Positions 1 to 8,318 of a stretch of DNA of 41,319 nucleotides are shown here, piece by piece. The notes beneath the pieces are model-generated. The model did not search any database. It saw nothing but the letters and a program-made list of their open reading frames with translations, and was not told the DNA's origin. Position 1 is the first letter of the stretch. Each line of letters starts with the position of its first letter. This DNA comes from Bacteroides sp. ET71 (GTDB lineage: Bacteria; Bacteroidota; Bacteroidia; Bacteroidales; Bacteroidaceae), in assembly GCF_023336905.1 (NCBI RefSeq), contig NZ_JAMBLS010000027.1, positions 1 through 41,319 on the forward strand, in the 5' to 3' direction. Position numbers and translations under genes: made by a program.

Positions 1-47
1 GTAGCTTGCATAGATAGAAATGTCAGCTAAAATAAATCCGTATGACA

Positions 48-122
48 ACTGTCATACAAAAATATTATAGCTGTAATATTTTTATATGTAAACTGTCATA
101 GACAAGTATTTTAGCTGTAATA
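48..122. repeat. 44-bp-spaced AT-rich direct repeat with small palindromes
   Basis: Two copies of a roughly 31-bp AT-rich element (48-78 and 92-122) are spaced 44 bp apart. Both share ACTGTCATA at the left and TAGCTGTAATA at the right, with a few differences between. The first copy overlaps two inverted repeats: GTATGACA/TGTCATAC with a 2-nt gap (40-57), and a 10-bp stem AAAAATATTA/TAATATTTTT with a 6-nt loop (58-83). It could be an operator region or the terminator of a gene left of the window; sequence alone does not decide. Confidence 0.6.
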
Positions 123-246
123 ATAATATATTTAAGGCGCCATAATGCCTTAGTAAGCATAAGCCCACCTGCCTGCCCCTGCCGGGGAGCCTGTACCTGC
201 CACCCTATGCTGCCGGCAGGGTATGCAAGCGTAACGAAATAATGCT

Positions 247-254
247 TATCTTTG
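247..254 (+). promoter_or_regulatory. Bacteroides-type -7 box upstream of the phosphoesterase gene
   Basis: TATCTTTG matches the Bacteroides -7 consensus TAnnTTTG and lies 22 bp before the ATG at 277. No convincing TTTG -33 box is present at the usual 19-21 bp spacing. The GC-rich palindromic stretch at about 168-225 lies just upstream. Confidence 0.5.
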
Positions 255-276
255 CGGCAACCAAACGTATGACTTT

Positions 277-771
277 ATGACACGAATCGGACTCCTGTCG
301 GACACCCACGGGTGGTGGGACGACAGATACCTGCAATACTTCGAGCCGTGCGACGAAATCTGGCACGCCGGCGACATAGGCTCCTTGGAGGTGGCCCAGC
401 GATTGGCCGACTTCCGCCCCCTGCGTGCTGTCTACGGCAACATCGACGGGCAGGAACTACGCCGCCTCTTTCCACAGACCCTGCGCTTCACTGTCGACGG
501 TGCGGAGGTCGTGATGAAGCACATCGGCGGCTATCCCGGACGCTACGACCCGTCCGTTGCCGGCAGCCTGCTGGCACGCCCGCCCAAGCTGTTTGTCAGC
601 GGACACTCGCACATCCTCAAGGTGAAGTACGACAAGACGCTCGGCCTGCTGCACATCAACCCCGGCGCTGCCGGCCGCCAGGGCTTCCACACCGTCCGCA
701 CCCTGGTGCGCTTCTGCATCGACCAAGGGCAGTTCAGCGACCTGGAGGTCATCGAATTGGCTGACCAATAG
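277..771 (+). CDS. YfcE/MJ0936-type metallophosphoesterase
   Basis: A 164-residue calcineurin-like phosphoesterase of the small YfcE/MJ0936 class; family members hydrolyse phosphodiesters with a two-metal centre. The metal-site motifs are in order: SDTHG (residues 8-12), GDIG (32-35), GNID (54-57), then SGHSH (108-112) and NPG (128-130). The length is normal for a stand-alone cytoplasmic member. There is no signal peptide or extra domain. It stands alone before rfbA, which has its own promoter, so no functional link is implied. The physiological substrate cannot be read from the sequence. Confidence 0.9.
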   Translation: MTRIGLLSDTHGWWDDRYLQYFEPCDEIWHAGDIGSLEVAQRLADFRPLRAVYGNIDGQELRRLFPQTLRFTVDGAEVVMKHIGGYPGRYDPSVAGSLLARPPKLFVSGHSHILKVKYDKTLGLLHINPGAAGRQGFHTVRTLVRFCIDQGQFSDLEVIELADQ

Positions 772-791
772 CCATCTTTCCGCCCCGAAAG

Positions 792-823
792 TTTGGCCAT
801 GTCCGTCCTTTTTCCCATCTTTG
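792..823 (+). promoter_or_regulatory. promoter for rfbA
   Basis: TTTG (792-795) is followed after 20 bp by CATCTTTG (816-823), a close match to the Bacteroides TTTG-N19-21-TAnnTTTG promoter. It leaves a leader of about 90 nt before the rfbA ATG, which is preceded by an AAAAGGAA ribosome-binding-like stretch. Confidence 0.6.
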
Positions 824-919
824 CAACCTGAATAAGCAACGAGAGCCGTGGGGCATCGTCCTCCTTCTTAGTTTTGTGCTGACCCATGAGTAATGTATTA
901 CCCTAAAAGGAACTAAGAT

Positions 920-1792
920 ATGAAAGGAATTATTCTTGCCGGCGGCAGCGCCACCCGCCTCTATCCCCTCAGTAAAGCCATCTCCAAGCAAATCATGCCC
1001 GTCTACGACAAGCCCATGATTTACTACCCCCTGTCCACCCTGATGCTGGCAGGCATCCGCGAGGTGCTCGTCATCTCCACTCCCCGCGACCTGCCCATGT
1101 TCCGCGAACTGCTGGGCACGGGCGAAGAGCTGGGCATGAAGTTCTCCTACATCGTGCAGGAGAAACCCAACGGCCTGGCGCAAGCCTTCGTTCTCGGCGC
1201 CGACTTCCTCGAAGGAGGACCCGGCTGCCTCATCCTGGGCGATAACCTGTTCTACGGCCAGGGCTTCAGCGGCATGTTGCGCCGCGCCGCCTCGCAGGAG
1301 AAGGGCGCCTGTATCTTCGGCTACTACGTCAAAGACCCCCGCGCCTACGGTGTCGTCGAGTTCGGCCCCGACGGCCGCGTCCTCTCCCTCGAAGAGAAGC
1401 CCCAGCAGCCCAAGAGCAACTACGCCGTACCCGGCCTCTACTTCTACGACCACACCGTGACGGAGAAAGCCGCTGCGCTCAAGCCTTCTGCCCGCGGCGA
1501 GTACGAAATCACCGACCTCAACCGCCTCTACCTGGAGGAAGGCACCCTGCGCGTCGAACTTTTCGGGCGTGGCTTTGCCTGGCTCGACACCGGCAACTGC
1601 GACAGCCTGCTCGAAGCCTCCAACTTCGTGGCCACCATCCAGAACCGCCAGGGCTTCCGCGTCTCCTGCATCGAAGAGATAGCCTGGCGCAAGGGTTGGA
1701 TAGACCTCGACCAGCTCCACCACCTGGGCCAGCAGATGGGCAAGACCGAATACGGCCAATACCTGATGGAACTGGCTGACTCGCACAGATAA
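920..1792 (+). CDS. rfbA: glucose-1-phosphate thymidylyltransferase
   Basis: RfbA/RmlA makes dTDP-glucose from dTTP and glucose-1-phosphate, the first step toward dTDP-L-rhamnose and other dTDP-deoxysugars. The protein is 290 residues, the usual length. It has the nucleotide-binding signature GGSATRLYP near residues 8-16, then [11 protein letters not shown], and a LGDN metal/substrate motif near residue 110. It is followed by rfbB after an unusual repeat-filled spacer. rfbC and rfbD are not in the window, so the final sugar (rhamnose or another 6-deoxyhexose) is not settled here. The product probably feeds the capsule locus downstream, which contains a rhamnosyltransferase-like enzyme. Confidence 0.96.
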   Translation: MKGIILAGGSATRLYPLSKAISKQIMPVYDKPMIYYPLSTLMLAGIREVLVISTPRDLPMFRELLGTGEELGMKFSYIVQEKPNGLAQAFVLGADFLEGGPGCLILGDNLFYGQGFSGMLRRAASQEKGACIFGYYVKDPRAYGVVEFGPDGRVLSLEEKPQQPKSNYAVPGLYFYDHTVTEKAAALKPSARGEYEITDLNRLYLEEGTLRVELFGRGFAWLDTGNCDSLLEASNFVATIQNRQGFRVSCIEEIAWRKGWIDLDQLHHLGQQMGKTEYGQYLMELADSHR

Positions 1793-1993
1793 GTTGACAA
1801 GTTGACGAGTTGACAAGGCAACGAGTTGACGAGTTGACGAGTTAACAAGTAAACAAGGCCACGAGGGCATAACTTATCCCTTGCCAACTCGTCAACTCGC
1901 CAACTCATTAATTAGATTATTGCAAGACCTTGTTGCCTTGTCAACTCGTCAACTCGTCAACTTGTTGCCTTGTCAACTTATCAACTCGTCAAC
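1793..1993. repeat. inverted array of phased 8-bp units
   Basis: Directly after the rfbA stop, nine octamers run in strict register (1793-1864), variants of GTTGACGA or GTTGACAA. After 16 bp come three octamers in reverse-complement sense (1881-1904), variants of TCGTCAAC. After a 25-bp gap come eight more (1930-1993). The two sides are reverse complements, so the spacer can fold into a long imperfect hairpin between rfbA and rfbB. Unit variants such as GGCAACGA and TTGTTGCC occur on both sides. Confidence 0.85.
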
Positions 1994-2015
1994 TATTAAA
2001 TTATCATTTACTAAT

Positions 2016-3155
2016 ATGAAGACTTACCTCGTAACCGGCGCCGCCGGATTCATAGGCGCCAACTACATCAAGTACCTGCTGCGCATACACGAACACATCC
2101 GTATCGTCGTGCTCGACGCGCTGACCTACGCAGGCAACCTCGGCACCATCGCTGCCGACATCGACAACGACCGCTGCATCTTCGTCCGCGGAGACATCGG
2201 CGACCGTGCCCTGGTGGACGACCTCTTTGCCCGCTACAAGTTCGACTACGTCGTCAACTTCGCTGCCGAGAGCCACGTCGACCGCAGCATTGAGAACCCC
2301 CAGCTCTTCCTCATCACCAATATCCTGGGCACCCAGAACCTGCTCGACGCCGCCCGCCGCGCATGGGTCACTGGCAAGGACGAGACGGGCTATCCCACCT
2401 GGCGTCCCGGCGTGCGCTACCACCAGGTCAGCACCGACGAAGTCTACGGCTCCCTGGGCGACGAAGGCTACTTCACCGAGCAGACACCCCTCTGCCCCCA
2501 CAGCCCGTACAGCGCCTCGAAGACCAGTGCCGACCTCTTCGTCATGGCCTACCACGACACCTACCACATGCCCGTCAGCATCACCCGCTGCAGCAACAAC
2601 TACGGCCCCTATCACTTCCCCGAGAAGCTGATACCGCTCATCATCAAAAACATCCTGGAAGGCAAGCAACTGCCCGTCTATGGCAACGGCAGCAACGTCC
2701 GCGACTGGCTCTATGTGGAAGACCACTGCAAGGCCATTGACCTCGTCGTACGCCAAGGGCGCGAGGGCGAAGTCTACAACGTGGGCGGACACAACGAAAA
2801 GACTAACCTGGAGATTGTGAAGCTGACTATCGCCACCATCCACCGCCTGATGGAGTCGCACCCCGAATACCGCAAGGTGCTGAAGAAGCAAGTGCTGACA
2901 GCCGACGGCGACATCGACATCTCGTGGATTAACGACAGCCTCATCACCTTCGTCAAAGACCGTCTGGGCCATGACCAACGCTATGCCATCGACCCCACCA
3001 AGATACGCGAGGAACTGGGTTGGTATCCCGAGACCACCTTCGAAGTAGGCATCGTCCGCACCATCGAGTGGTACCTCAACCACCAGGACTGGGTGGAAGA
3101 AGTGACCAGCGGTGACTACCAGAAATACTACGAGCGCATGTATGGCGACCGCTAA
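2016..3155 (+). CDS. rfbB: dTDP-glucose 4,6-dehydratase
   Basis: RfbB/RmlB is an NAD-dependent SDR enzyme that converts dTDP-glucose to dTDP-4-keto-6-deoxyglucose. The start is placed at the ATG at 2016, giving 379 residues. An in-frame ATG at 1881 would add 45 residues translated from the octamer repeats, and the Rossmann motif TGAAGFIG sits at residues 7-14 from the chosen start, as in the family. The active-site STDEVYG (139-145) and YSASK (165-169, Tyr/Lys pair) are present. Its stop codon overlaps the convergent menA stop by 4 bp. Confidence 0.95.
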   Translation: MKTYLVTGAAGFIGANYIKYLLRIHEHIRIVVLDALTYAGNLGTIAADIDNDRCIFVRGDIGDRALVDDLFARYKFDYVVNFAAESHVDRSIENPQLFLITNILGTQNLLDAARRAWVTGKDETGYPTWRPGVRYHQVSTDEVYGSLGDEGYFTEQTPLCPHSPYSASKTSADLFVMAYHDTYHMPVSITRCSNNYGPYHFPEKLIPLIIKNILEGKQLPVYGNGSNVRDWLYVEDHCKAIDLVVRQGREGEVYNVGGHNEKTNLEIVKLTIATIHRLMESHPEYRKVLKKQVLTADGDIDISWINDSLITFVKDRLGHDQRYAIDPTKIREELGWYPETTFEVGIVRTIEWYLNHQDWVEEVTSGDYQKYYERMYGDR

Positions 3156-4060
3156 CAGAGCGCCACGCTCAGCAGTATTCCCAAGAACAGCATATTGCAC
3201 GAAGTCTCGCCCAATATGCTGTTCAGCTTTTCCCCCTGCCGGATGAGGCACATGCTGCGCCACGTCATCAGGTGCATGTACAGATAGATGCACGGCGCCC
3301 ACATGAACTCCAGCCACGTCAGTCTCCCGCTATACACGAACCACAGGCAGAGCAGCACGGCCACTATGCCCAGCGCCAGGTAGAACTGCCGCCCGAACGA
3401 AGCGCCGAAGCGCACAATCAGCGTCATCTTGCCGCTCACCCTGTCTTGCTCTATGTCCCGGTAGTTGTTGATGGTCAGCAGCGTGTCTATCACCACGCCC
3501 GACACCAGCGACAGCACCAGCACGTCGACATTCAGCACCCCCGTCTGCACATAATACGTCCCTCCCACGGACACCAGCCCGAAGAACACCAGCACCAGCA
3601 GGTCGCCCCAACCCCGGTAGGAGAGCAGGGTGGTGTACAGGAAAGCAAAGAGCAGGCATACCACTCCCAGCACCACCAGTTCCCAGCCCCCTTGTGGCAG
3701 TTCGTTCCACGTCAGATACACCACAGACAGCCCGCACAGGCAGGCCAGCAACAGCGTCACGCCGATGCCCAGCTTCATGTTCCGGGGCGAAATCCACCCT
3801 TCGGCACAGGCACGCTTCGGCCCCAGCCGGTCTTCGCGGTCGGTCCCTTTCTGGTAGTCGAACAAATCGTTGATGAAATTGGCTGCCACTTGCATCAGGC
3901 AGGCAAAGAGCAGGCACAGCACCGCTTCCGCAGTCTGGAACTTCCCGTCGGAAAAGGCAAGCCCGCTGCCCAGCATCACGGGAATCAGGGCTGCCGTCAG
4001 CGTCTTGGGGCGCGATGCCAGCAGCCAGGCGTAAACTGAATTGGGTCGGATGGTCTTCAT
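3152..4060 (-). CDS. menA: 1,4-dihydroxy-2-naphthoate polyprenyltransferase
   Basis: A 302-residue UbiA-superfamily membrane prenyltransferase that attaches the polyprenyl tail to 1,4-dihydroxy-2-naphthoate in menaquinone synthesis. The Asp-rich prenyl-diphosphate motif is visible as NDLFDYQKGTDRED near residues 64-77, and a second polar motif NNYRDIEQD lies farther on. Many hydrophobic segments fit the usual eight or nine helices. The N-terminus begins WLLASRPKTL, typical of MenA. It is transcribed alone, convergent with rfbB. The matching methyltransferase menG lies at 34 kb in this window. Confidence 0.94.
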   Translation of the reverse strand: MKTIRPNSVYAWLLASRPKTLTAALIPVMLGSGLAFSDGKFQTAEAVLCLLFACLMQVAANFINDLFDYQKGTDREDRLGPKRACAEGWISPRNMKLGIGVTLLLACLCGLSVVYLTWNELPQGGWELVVLGVVCLLFAFLYTTLLSYRGWGDLLVLVFFGLVSVGGTYYVQTGVLNVDVLVLSLVSGVVIDTLLTINNYRDIEQDRVSGKMTLIVRFGASFGRQFYLALGIVAVLLCLWFVYSGRLTWLEFMWAPCIYLYMHLMTWRSMCLIRQGEKLNSILGETSCNMLFLGILLSVALC

Positions 4061-4079
4061 AAGGTTCTGTTTTTATCCC

Positions 4080-4111
4080 CAAAGATAAGCGAAAGCAGGG
4101 AATTGTGCAAC
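4080..4111 (-). promoter_or_regulatory. promoter for menA
   Basis: Reading the minus strand, TATCTTTG (4087 down to 4080) is preceded after 20 bp by GTTG (4111 down to 4108). This is a good Bacteroides -7 box with a near-consensus -33 box, placed about 20 bp before the menA ATG. Confidence 0.6.
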
Positions 4112-4228
4112 AGAAATTCCTTATAATTACACAGCGGGTACGAGAAATGTTACCGGTGCGGACAAACCAGCATGTGCGGTCGGCAAATACATCTTTTTTA
4201 CTATTCAGGTAAGGTTCATATTGCTTCC

Positions 4229-4320
4229 TTATTCGTTTCTTATTCGTGTTTTGTTCGAGTCTAAGGACTCGAACTTGGTACGACTTTGGAACGACTTTGG
4301 TCGGACTTTGGTCTGGATGG
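4229..4320. repeat. inverted array of phased 11-bp units in the menA-rpsA spacer
   Basis: The 598-bp gap between menA and rpsA contains 11-bp units in register: TTATTCGTTTC, TTATTCGTGTT and TTGTTCGAGTC (4229-4261), a 4-bp centre TAAG, then GACTCGAACTT, GGTACGACTTT, GGAACGACTTT, GGTCGGACTTT and GGTCTGGATGG (4266-4320). The two central units are reverse complements over 9 bp (TTCGAGTC.. / GACTCGAA..), giving a hairpin centre. Apart from this array and the two promoters, nothing gene-like was seen in the gap. Confidence 0.8.
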
Positions 4321-4560
4321 ATGTTTTCCGGCCAGATGTTTCTGCCATATTTGGCTGTATGTAAGAACTTTTTGATGCGGATGTCTCTGGCGTTTCTCAA
4401 GCGCTTGTCTAAAAAATGCTTGAGTCATGCTTGGGTGACAATGTGGAGTCGGGATGAACTTCCTGATACCTCTCATGTCCAAGGTGGGTTTGTTGTTTGG
4501 GCTCGGGATGGCAAAATTTGAGCAAGCTCTAAAAACTCTGCGAAAACTTTGCCCTTACTT

Positions 4561-4591
4561 TTTGTCATTCAAGAAAATACTTCTATCTTTG
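4561..4591 (+). promoter_or_regulatory. strong promoter for rpsA
   Basis: TTTG (4561-4564), a 19-bp spacer and TATCTTTG (4584-4591) form a textbook Bacteroides promoter. It gives an AT-rich leader of about 60 nt before the rpsA ATG at 4659. Confidence 0.8.
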
Positions 4592-4658
4592 CAGCCGATT
4601 TATTGAGCCAATATAATGTCTCACTTAATTAATTGAAACTAACCAATTTGTTTTATTA

Positions 4659-6452
4659 ATGGAAAACTTAAAGAATGTAGCTCCCATGGAAGATTTCAAC
4701 TGGGAAGCGTATGAAAATGGCGAAACTACAACCGCTGTGAGCCACGAGGATCAGGAGAAGGCCTATGACGGCACACTGAACAAGGTGGGTGATCACGAAG
4801 TTGTAGACGGTACCGTTATCGCAATGAACAAGCGTGAGGTCGTTGTGAATATCGGTTACAAATCGGACGGAATCATCCCGATGAGCGAGTTCCGTTACAA
4901 TCCTGACTTGAAAGTGGGTGACACGGTAGAGGTGTACATCGAAAATCAGGAAGACAAGAAGGGACAGTTGGTACTGTCGCACCGCAAAGCTCGTGCATCC
5001 CGTTCGTGGGAACGCGTCAATGCTGCGCTGGAGAACCAAGAGATTATCAAGGGTTACATCAAATGCCGCACGAAGGGTGGCATGATCGTAGACGTATTCG
5101 GCATCGAAGCTTTCTTGCCGGGTTCTCAGATCGATGTGAAGCCTATCCGCGATTACGATGTATTCGTGGGCAAGACTATGGAATTCAAGGTTGTCAAGAT
5201 CAACCAGGAGTTCAAGAACGTGGTTGTTTCGCACAAGGCTCTTATTGAAGCCGAGCTGGAACAGCAGAAGAAAGAAATTATCAGCAAGCTCGAGAAGGGA
5301 CAAGTTCTCGAGGGTACTGTCAAGAATATCACTTCTTACGGTGTATTCATCGACTTGGGCGGCGTAGACGGTCTGATTCACATCACCGACTTGTCTTGGG
5401 GCCGTGTCAGCGATCCGCATGAAGTGGTTGAGCTCGACCAGAAGCTGAATGTCGTTATCCTCGACTTCGATGACGAGAAGAAACGCATTGCCTTGGGTCT
5501 GAAGCAACTGACTCCGCATCCTTGGGATGCTCTCGACCCGAACCTGAAGGTGGGCGACCACGTGAAGGGCAAGGTTGTCGTGATGGCAGACTATGGTGCA
5601 TTTATCGAAATCGCTCCGGGCGTAGAAGGTTTGATTCACGTTTCCGAGATGTCTTGGTCGCAGCACTTGCGTTCGGCTCAGGACTTCATGAAGGTGGGCG
5701 ACGAGGTAGAGGCTGTTGTCCTGACACTGGATCGCGAAGAGCGTAAGATGTCTTTGGGTATCAAGCAACTGAAACCGGATCCTTGGGAAACTATCGAAGA
5801 GAAGTATCCTGTGGGCAGCAAGCACACGGCCAAGGTGCGCAACTTCACGAACTTTGGTGTGTTTGTAGAGTGTGAGGAAGGCGTAGACGGCTTGATTCAC
5901 ATTTCTGACCTGTCTTGGACGAAGAAAGTAAAACATCCGTCTGAATTTACGCAGATTGGTGCTGACATCGAAGTCATTGTACTGGAAATCGACAAGGAGA
6001 ATCGTCGCCTGAGCTTGGGTCACAAGCAGTTGGAAGAGAATCCTTGGGATGTGTTCGAAACAGTCTTCACGGTAGGCTCTGTACACGAGGGTACCATCAT
6101 CGAAATGCTGGAGAAGGGTGCAGTTGTCGCTCTGCCGTATGGCGTAGAGGGCTTTGCTACTCCGAAGCATCTGGTGAAGGAAGATGGCACGCAGGCTCAG
6201 TTGGAAGAAAAACTGCCCTTCAAGGTGCTGGAATTCAACAAAGAAGCCAAGCGCATCATCTTGTCTCACAGCCGTGTGTTCGAAGATGCTGCCAAGGCCG
6301 AAGAAAGAGCCGAAAGAAAGGCTGCCAAGAAGTCTAACAGCAAGAAAGAGGAAGTGCCTTCCATTCAGAACCAGGCTGCCTCTACGACGTTGGGAGACAT
6401 CAGTGCTTTGGCTGCGCTGAAAGAGCAAATGGAGGCTGAACAGAAGAAATAA
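4659..6452 (+). CDS. rpsA: 30S ribosomal protein S1
   Basis: A 597-residue S1 protein with six recognisable S1/OB-fold RNA-binding repeats, starting near residues 52, 133, 219, 305, 391 and 480. Repeats 3 to 5 carry the conserved GVFIDLGGVDGLIH-type core and are each followed by a LGLKQL-like linker. The C-terminal 60 residues are Lys/Glu-rich and low in complexity. S1 binds mRNA on the small subunit; Bacteroidota use weak Shine-Dalgarno signals, so S1 is likely important for initiation. It has its own promoter and a strong terminator, so it is monocistronic. Confidence 0.96.
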   Translation: MENLKNVAPMEDFNWEAYENGETTTAVSHEDQEKAYDGTLNKVGDHEVVDGTVIAMNKREVVVNIGYKSDGIIPMSEFRYNPDLKVGDTVEVYIENQEDKKGQLVLSHRKARASRSWERVNAALENQEIIKGYIKCRTKGGMIVDVFGIEAFLPGSQIDVKPIRDYDVFVGKTMEFKVVKINQEFKNVVVSHKALIEAELEQQKKEIISKLEKGQVLEGTVKNITSYGVFIDLGGVDGLIHITDLSWGRVSDPHEVVELDQKLNVVILDFDDEKKRIALGLKQLTPHPWDALDPNLKVGDHVKGKVVVMADYGAFIEIAPGVEGLIHVSEMSWSQHLRSAQDFMKVGDEVEAVVLTLDREERKMSLGIKQLKPDPWETIEEKYPVGSKHTAKVRNFTNFGVFVECEEGVDGLIHISDLSWTKKVKHPSEFTQIGADIEVIVLEIDKENRRLSLGHKQLEENPWDVFETVFTVGSVHEGTIIEMLEKGAVVALPYGVEGFATPKHLVKEDGTQAQLEEKLPFKVLEFNKEAKRIILSHSRVFEDAAKAEERAERKAAKKSNSKKEEVPSIQNQAASTTLGDISALAALKEQMEAEQKK

Positions 6453-6475
6453 TAGGTTTCCATAAGATAAGCGAG

Positions 6476-6518
6476 AAGGCATCTGTGGCTATGAAAGCCC
6501 GGATGCCTTTTTATTTTG
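6476..6518 (+). terminator. rho-independent terminator after rpsA
   Basis: An outer stem AAGGCATC (6476-6483) / GATGCCTT (6502-6509) encloses an inner GGCT/AGCC stem and is followed by a T-rich tail. It starts 24 bp after the rpsA stop. Confidence 0.85.
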
Positions 6519-6591
6519 GGTGATTTTGGCGGCGCAGGCTTGCTTTTCTTGCACAATTTGTGTTCCTTTGTGAAATTATGTTTGTGTCGTT

Positions 6592-7506
6592 ATGGAGAAA
6601 TTCGAGCTATATATCTTGGGTTGTGGTTCAGCCTTGCCCACAACAAGACATTTCCCTACTTCGCAAGTGCTTAATGTACGCGATAAATTATATATGATTG
6701 ACTGCGGCGAGGGTGCGCAGTTGCAGTTCCGCAAGTCGCGTTTGAAGTTCTCGCGCCTGAATCATATTTTTATCTCACACCTGCACGGCGACCATTGTTT
6801 TGGGTTGTGGGGATTGATTTCTACCTTGAATCTGTTGGGGCGGACTGCCGAGCTGCACATCTATTCTCCTCGCGGGCTGGAAGCGTTGCTCCTTCCTACA
6901 TTGGCCTTTTTCAACAGGCAGATGACTTATCGGGTGCTGTTCCATGAGTTTGATACAGACAGACCTGCGTTGATTTATGAAGACCGTTCGTTGACGGTGA
7001 CTACCATACCTTTGCGGCATCGTATTCCTTGTTGCGGTTTCCTTTTTGCTGAGAAGCAGGGCCTCAATCATATTGTTCGTGAGATGGTAGATTTTTATAA
7101 AGTGCCTTTGTTTGAAATGAACCGGATTAAGAACGGGGCTGATTATGTGACTCCCGAGGGAGAGGTTGTACCCAATCGTTTGTTGACGCGTCCGGCAGAC
7201 CCTCCGCGCAGGTATGCCTATTGCTCGGACACTATCTGTCTGCCGGGGCTCGCCGCGCAGCTTCGGGGGGTGGATCTGCTGTTTCACGAAGCTACTTTTG
7301 CCTCGGACAACTTGGGGCGGGCTAAGGAAACTTATCATACTACGGCAGTGCAGGCCGCTGAACTGGCACGTTCGGCAGAGGTAAAGAAGTTGTTGATTGG
7401 CCATTTCTCTGCCCGTTACGAGGATGAATCTGTGTTGTTGGAAGAGGCGCGGGAGATTTTTCCGGAGACTCTGTTAGCCAGCGAAATGCTTTGTGTGCAG
7501 GTATGA
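6592..7506 (+). CDS. rnz: ribonuclease Z
   Basis: A 304-residue metallo-beta-lactamase-fold tRNA 3'-processing endonuclease. The zinc motif HLHGDH sits at residues 63-68. Further ligands are visible in the HRIPCCGFLF, YCSDT and LLIGHFSARY segments, the last being the C-terminal His motif. The length is that of the short bacterial RNase Z. A TATGTTTG box at 6577-6584 lies very close to the ATG at 6592, and its nearest TTTG is at a poor 16-bp spacing, so the promoter is uncertain. Confidence 0.94.
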   Translation: MEKFELYILGCGSALPTTRHFPTSQVLNVRDKLYMIDCGEGAQLQFRKSRLKFSRLNHIFISHLHGDHCFGLWGLISTLNLLGRTAELHIYSPRGLEALLLPTLAFFNRQMTYRVLFHEFDTDRPALIYEDRSLTVTTIPLRHRIPCCGFLFAEKQGLNHIVREMVDFYKVPLFEMNRIKNGADYVTPEGEVVPNRLLTRPADPPRRYAYCSDTICLPGLAAQLRGVDLLFHEATFASDNLGRAKETYHTTAVQAAELARSAEVKKLLIGHFSARYEDESVLLEEAREIFPETLLASEMLCVQV

Positions 7507-7522
7507 TTTTTCTTCCTGTGTT

Positions 7523-7553
7523 TTTGCAGTGTGGGGGAGAAGCCGTATCTTTG
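7523..7553 (+). promoter_or_regulatory. promoter for the ECF sigma operon
   Basis: TTTG (7523-7526), a 19-bp spacer and TATCTTTG (7546-7553) match the housekeeping Bacteroides promoter, about 155 bp upstream of the sigma-factor ATG. This suggests basal transcription by the primary sigma factor; an autoregulated promoter is not excluded. Confidence 0.7.
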
Positions 7554-7594
7554 TCCGTTGAAAAATGGGAATTTATGTGCGCGGAGCACACAAT

Positions 7595-7689
7595 GGTTAA
7601 TGATAAGTGGTTAATAGTCTGTACATGAGCCATTTTGTCACGTATTAACCATTAACCATTTATCATTAACCACTGCGGGCAAAGCCCGC
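7595..7689. repeat. inverted array of phased 7-bp units plus GC hairpin in the sigma operon leader
   Basis: Units GGTTAAT, GATAAGT and GGTTAAT (7595-7615) face ATTAACC, ATTAACC, ATTTATC and ATTAACC (7644-7671). The arms pair over 20 of 21 positions. Immediately after lies a perfect hairpin GCGGGC-AAA-GCCCGC (7675-7689), 20 bp before the sigma-factor start. Both lie downstream of the promoter, so they would be in the mRNA leader. Confidence 0.8.
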
Positions 7690-7709
7690 CAAATTATCAT
7701 TTACAGACT

Positions 7710-8264
7710 ATGGGTTCTTCTTATAATGAAAGTGAAGTCTTGGCCCTTTTGCAAGATGAAAGTACGCAACGGAAAGGATTCGAGATGGTTGTAGCGCAGT
7801 ATAGCGAGCAACTGTATTGGCAAATCCGCCGGATGGTGTTTTCGCACGATGATGCCAACGATTTGCTGCAAAATACATTCATCAAGGCATGGGTCAATAT
7901 AGACTATTTCCGGGCAGAGGCCAAGCTCTCTACTTGGCTCTATCGCATAGCTTTGAATGAGTGCTTGACCTTTCTGAACAAGCAGCGGGCTGCAGCCACC
8001 GTTCCCTTGGATGACCCGGAAGCCGACGTGTTGCAGAGGTTGGAGGGGGACGCTTATTTCTCCGGCGATAAGGCACAGATGCTGTTGCAGAAAGCCTTGC
8101 TTACTTTGCCCGAGAAGCAACGGATGGTCTTCAATCTGAAATATTTCCAGGAAATGAAATACGAAGAGATGTCCGAAATCTTCGGTACTTCCGTAGGCGC
8201 CTTGAAAGCATCCTATCACCACGCCATAAAGAAAATAGAGAAATTTTTGGAAGAAGGACTTTAA
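7710..8264 (+). CDS. ECF-type RNA polymerase sigma-70 family factor
   Basis: A 184-residue two-domain sigma factor. Region 2 (about residues 25-92) shows the typical DDANDLLQNTFIKAWVNI and STWLYRIALN segments. Region 4 (about 125-180) shows LPEKQRMVFNLKYFQEMKYEEMSEIFGTS, an HTH for -35 recognition. It heads an apparent operon with a small single-pass membrane protein and an exported helical protein. This arrangement recalls Bacteroidota ECF units in which the next gene holds the sigma factor inactive. The target regulon cannot be inferred. Confidence 0.92.
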   Translation: MGSSYNESEVLALLQDESTQRKGFEMVVAQYSEQLYWQIRRMVFSHDDANDLLQNTFIKAWVNIDYFRAEAKLSTWLYRIALNECLTFLNKQRAAATVPLDDPEADVLQRLEGDAYFSGDKAQMLLQKALLTLPEKQRMVFNLKYFQEMKYEEMSEIFGTSVGALKASYHHAIKKIEKFLEEGL

Positions 8265-8318
8265 ACCTTTCCTAAGAAGCAGTGTCTAATATTTGAATAA
8301 AAGAATGGAGGAAAGCTT

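Noticed and set aside
749-1870. 373-residue minus-strand open frame opposite rfbA
   Set aside because: Antisense shadow whose N-terminus is read from the octamer repeats.
1793-1993. Possible CRISPR array at the octamer repeats
   Set aside because: Units are 8 bp with no unique spacers, and orientation flips midway; no cas genes are nearby. The other arrays fail for the same reasons.
2004-3317. 437-residue minus-strand open frame opposite rfbB
   Set aside because: Shadow of rfbB, rich in Val/Ala/Asp; no family pattern.
4668-6482. 604-residue minus-strand open frame opposite rpsA
   Set aside because: Antisense shadow; rpsA on the plus strand has clear S1 repeats, a promoter and a terminator.
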